Part shown: in pieces, positions 60,649 to 64,000 of the stretch
Layout of the letters: each line of letters opens with the position of its first letter
How positions within the stretch are numbered: the stretch's first letter is position 1
Source: Maylandia zebra
Taxonomy: Eukaryota > Chordata > Actinopteri > Cichliformes > Cichlidae
DNA length: 64,000 nt
Direction: 5' to 3'
NCBI RefSeq assembly: GCF_041146795.1
Contig: NC_135188.1
Location: 308,501-372,500 of the forward strand
Program-made: the position numbers and the translations under genes
Notes under the pieces: model-generated
The model's database searches: none
What the model was told of the DNA's origin: nothing
The model's input: the letters and a program-made list of their open reading frames with translations, nothing else

Positions 60649-61126
60649 CTGTTCTGGAGGTAACAGATATAATGTTGGGTTTGAGTCCCTGGATATTGAG
60701 CTGAAGGCTCAGGTAGTTTGGTAGGGAAATTAGGACAGAAACTGTTCTGGAGGAAACAGAGACTGGTTAATAGTTTTACAAATTAGGTCAGAAACTGTTC
60801 TGGAGGTAACAGATACTGTTTAATTGATATGTTAAAATTTGTCAAAATTGTTTAGGTGAAAATTGTTATAGGACGGCACTGGAAGATGCTAAGAAGCACA
60901 TAGCCCGGAGGTTACGCTCCCTCCTGGCCGTGGACGCGCGGTCTTGACCTGTCGGCGAACAGGGTTAGTTCAGTTTGGTTTAACTGTGGGGTACAGGGCA
61001 TCCTGAAATAAGCTAGGAGTTAGAATCTCCTCACCGTTTTAAATGGTGTCATGTGCTTGTTTGGACAAAGTTAAATTGAGTTAGGGACTTTAGAAATCAG
61101 GCCATAGGCTGTTCTGGAGGAAACAG
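60649..61126. repeat. Four copies of a CTGTT-CTGGAGG-AACAG hairpin repeat
   Basis: Copies at 60649-60666, 60742-60759, 60794-60811 and 61109-61126. Each can pair CTGTT with AACAG and is followed by GA(T/G)A-type sequence. Confidence 0.75.
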
Positions 61127-61672
61127 ATACTGGTTAATCGATTACAAAAAAGTTAACTTTCTTCGGTTGGACCCGTTATGATAAATTTGTCGAAATTTGT
61201 TAGGTGCTGAATCTGTCAGGCCTGTCAGTGATTGTAAATATAAGACGTCTTTGTAATATAAAATAGAAGAGTTTTGTCTGAGCTTTGTGTGACCCTGTGT
61301 GTGACGACAGCGCACTGCAGCGCTGCGAGCTATTTTTAGACGGTGTGTGAACATGCAAATGAGCTGTGACGCGCACAGAGGACTTTGCTTCCTGTTTAGC
61401 GTGTTTTTGAGTTTTATAATTTTGATTTGCAAACAATGATACATGCCTGTAAGTAAAACGCTGATTTTGCTGATTATGATACTACAAATAAGGTGTTGAA
61501 TGACTAGGGTGTGAATGATGTTGGAGTTTAAAGCGGAAACTCAGAGAGGAGTGTGTTGGGAGACTGGCATGTAGTCTGCAGTGCAAAGGTGGGCGTCTTG
61601 CCTGCTAGTCTATTTAACAGTGATGAAAATGATATTAAATAAATCTCTCAGTGTGTTGATACAGGTGGCTAT

Positions 61673-62024
61673 GGGGCTGGACCAACTGCCCCCACAAGCA
61701 CGGCGGCCGAAGCAAAATTATAGTAATGGAAACCAAACTCAGCAAGAATCAGCAGCTGTGGAAAAGACAGCAGCTAGCAGAGAATTAAAGGAGAAATTAA
61801 GAGAAGTTTTACACATAAAATTGCGGCCAACAGACTTGTGGAGGTTGGGAAGGCGCCTGGAGCATCACAACAAGAAGGTGAAACAAAAACACACACAAGC
61901 AGAGAAATGTGAGAGAGAGGCACGTGCTAGAGAAATGCCTCGTTTGAGAAAAAACGTTAAATTAGCCCATCTACAAACGCACATACACGCAATGAAGAAA
62001 CAGCTTACACCCATGAACACGTGA
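61673..62024 (+). CDS. Unrecognised ~117-aa basic ORF inside the hAT-like element
   Basis: A likely start is the ATG at 61673, just after an acceptor-like TTGATACAG. The frame is also open upstream to 61581. The product is rich in Lys, Arg, His and Gln, with a helical, possibly coiled central part (SRELKEKLREVLHIK...). It is preceded by the leader-like segment with a donor at about 60473, so a spliced mRNA is conceivable. No domain is recognised. Confidence 0.3.
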
Positions 62025-62360
62025 AGATTTTCCAGCAAGTTTAAAGCAGTGAAGCTTAACATACACCCGCCGTTACACAATAAAGTTTATCCACTACTAA
62101 CAAATAAACCCTCTGGGTTGCAGGACAACAACTTAACTTCAAAAAAAAAAAAAAAAAAAATCACAACCAGTGATAACACGACAAATTTAGTGGTTAATAA
62201 AAGTCAAATTGTGACATGTTTTCTTCTGATTGATTAATACAAGTGATTACTGAATGAAAGAAAATTCCATTTTTGTGCTTTAAACATGATCTTAAGAATT
62301 TTAACATGTACCTGTGTTGTCCTGTCAGCTTGGTGAGTTATGAGAGGATTATATGGTGAG

Positions 62361-62390
62361 AAAAAAAAAAAAAAAAAAGGGGGAGAGAAG
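62361..62390 (+). other. Polypurine tract
   Basis: A long A-run followed by GGGGGAGAGAAGG and then CTGACACAGG. It resembles a retroviral polypurine tract, but no LTR could be matched downstream. Confidence 0.25.
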
Positions 62391-62466
62391 GCTGACACAG
62401 GGCCTGGTCCCGTTGTTTTTCCCCTCTCTGAGTAACACAGCCAATACAACATGATTTTCCTGTTCG

Positions 62467-62497
<31 letters not shown>

Positions 62498-63585
62498 TCT
62501 CTTTATGCTTGATTACAGGCTGCTTTGTCGGCCCGGAAAAGCCGAGGCTGACCCTGGACTCCTGCTCTCCCCTCTACCATCTTTGCTCTCTCCTCTACCA
62601 TCTTTGATGTGACCCTGACCAAATGCTAAAGCAGCTGAACCCGCAACAACAACTTGAAAATGTCAACAGTGCTGCAGGAAAATGATCTCATGCAGCAGAG
62701 ACGGAGAGCGGTAATCCAAGGCACGATTTACAACCTGAATAGGTGATAAAGCGATAGATCTTTCAGCCCAATTCTACTTTTTCTACATAATCCATCATAC
62801 AAAATGTAATCAAATGGAAAAGTATCTTTTTTTTAACTTGTTTTATCAGTTTTAATCTTTTAACTTTATGCATGAAGCAAAAATTTTATTATATGCAACA
62901 TTCTCTGACTTGAATAAATTAGTTTAACATTTAAACCTATTTTCTACACATTCCAGCACATAAAATAAAATATTTTTTGTGTTTACACTCAGTCTTTCAA
63001 ATAGATGCAAGTAAAACACAGCAGAAAATAAATAAAGTCAAAGACTCAGCGGTCCTGTTGCTCTATTTTCACCTGTAAAGCAGGACTGCGGTAGGCGGAG
63101 GTTTACCCTGGTGCAGGTGTGCCGTGGTCGGTGGAAGAATCCGCGAGTTTCTCTGTGAGTTTCCCATTACGTCGTAGCTACTCGGTGCTTGCTTGGAAGT
63201 TTAGGGGTTTTTTCGCTGTAAAAAGAAGTTTTCTTCCCACGCACAATGGACACTAATGTTTTTGTCACTTTTTATGGAATCAAACTCAAAGTAAGGTCAG
63301 TACTTCCACGCTTTAAACGCTGCATGCTCATACTCTCTCCCACAATCGATATGTGATCCATTGTTGATCTGCACACAGCTGTTGTCACTAACGGCGCACT
63401 CGCTTACGTCACTGTCATGAGACATTCTTGCAAAAAATCACAGTTTTAGTAACGTAGTAACGCAGCGTTCCTACGGGAAAGTAACGGTAATCTAATTACC
63501 ATTTTTGCAATAGTAATCCCTTACTTTACTCGTTACTTGAAAAAAGTAATCAGATTACAGTAACCATAATATTTGTCTTTGCAGC

Positions 63586-63640
63586 CAAGGAGTTCTAATT
63601 ATTGGAAAGAAAAATAAATGCTAGGCAAGACATACAAACA
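63586..63640 (+). pseudogene. Unit c: terminal exon-like piece
   Basis: After TTTGTCTTTGCAG, identical to the acceptor of unit a at 57692-57704, come GGAAAGAAAAATAAATG and CAAACATGACCACCACAC. These mirror the end of unit a (57723-57775). An AATAAA is present at about 63611. Confidence 0.4.
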
Positions 63641-63650
63641 TGACCACCAC

Positions 63651-63655
63651 ACACG

Positions 63656-63713
<58 letters not shown>
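63651..63713. repeat. (AC)n microsatellite
   Basis: About 30 AC units. Confidence 0.97.
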
Positions 63714-63716
<3 letters not shown>

Positions 63717-63739
63717 TCACACAAAAGATCAAAGGCTAT

Positions 63740-63840
63740 GGCAACAGCAGCAAGGAAAACCTCCCTTTTAACAGGAAGAAACCTCCAGCACTACCAGGCT
63801 CATGGAGGGGCTGCCATATGCTGTGACCGGCTGGGATTCT
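63740..63840 (+). repeat. Probable fragment of a common fish interspersed repeat
   Basis: The text around 'aacaggaagaaacctccagca' and 'ctcatggaggggctgcc' is, from memory, widespread in teleost genomes. I cannot name the family. The remaining sequence to 64000 shows nothing further. Confidence 0.3.
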
Positions 63841-64000
63841 GTCTGCATATCACAGATACAAAGTGTTGTATTCATAATACTATTTCCTTTGTAGTATTGT
63901 CTTTTCTATTTCTATTTTACTTGTCATTGTTTTGCTGTCACACTTAGTGTGGTTTATTCCACCTACTTTCTCCTAATCTCCACATCACACTGATCAGATG

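Larger units (their letters stand above)
60190..63563. mobile_element. hAT-like element with retrovirus-like interior
   Basis: The left end CAGTGTTGGTCAAGTTACTTG and many GTAATC/GTTACT motifs near both ends (60199-60330, 63440-63563) match a common fish hAT-type terminus as I recall it. The right end lacks the expected CCAACACTG, so it is truncated or diverged, and I see no 8-bp target duplication. It lies in what corresponds to the intron of unit c. No hAT transposase is seen inside. Confidence 0.5.

Noticed and set aside
60190-63563. Ends of the hAT-like element as LTRs of a retrovirus
   Set aside because: The shared direct motif is only about 25 bases, and the ends otherwise show GTAATC/GTTACT subterminal repeats, not long identical repeats.

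Overview
The window looks like repeat-dense nuclear DNA from a teleost fish, probably a spiny-rayed (percomorph) species. I infer this from the mix of repeats: a fish-type Helitron with a C-terminal endonuclease (Helentron), an L1-like LINE, an L2-type LINE tail ending in GGAT repeats, gamma-type endogenous retrovirus remains, piggyBac, hAT and Harbinger-like pieces, and long TG, GA and AC microsatellites. I recognise no conserved host gene. The only large intact open reading frame of clear function is the Helentron protein at 10210-17616.

Positions 1-37311 hold a head-to-tail duplication. Copy 1 is 1-22789 and copy 2 is 22854-37311. Each copy contains the same four units in the same order: a ~5-kb unit (A), a ~1.5-kb unit (B), a long unit (L) and another B. 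All eight units end the same way, with AAGCATTCACAC or AAGCATCCACAC, a short hairpin, and CTAG followed by TT. In copy 1 the L unit carries the Helentron gene. In copy 2 the corresponding 8.93 kb is missing. The B units share the head (~1 kb) and tail (~0.28 kb) of L and look like its internally deleted derivatives. Together this resembles a concatemer of rolling-circle elements with one protein-coding parent. Later insertions visible in only one copy are an L2 tail (19709-19935, copy 1) and a Harbinger-like MITE (34108-34810, copy 2).

A decayed piggyBac transposase start lies at 37607-38050. It runs straight into a ~10.5-kb satellite (38051-48517) built from 17- and 18-bp units. The satellite contains a perfect three-unit heat-shock element about every 36 bp. 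It ends inside a retroviral integrase. From there a 5'-truncated provirus runs to 51716: integrase, env and 3' LTR, with stop codons and a frameshift. Two bases after the LTR begins an unrecognised 257-aa lysine- and acid-rich ORF. A dead L1-like LINE on the minus strand follows (about 57005 down to 52492).

From 57393 to 63640 there are three related, degenerate small gene-like units with splice sites, TATA-like and poly(A) signals. I cannot identify them. The third is split by a ~3.4-kb hAT-like element that itself carries retrovirus-like leader features, a small basic ORF and four copies of a hairpin repeat. Coordinates of repeat boundaries were read by eye and may be off by some bases.
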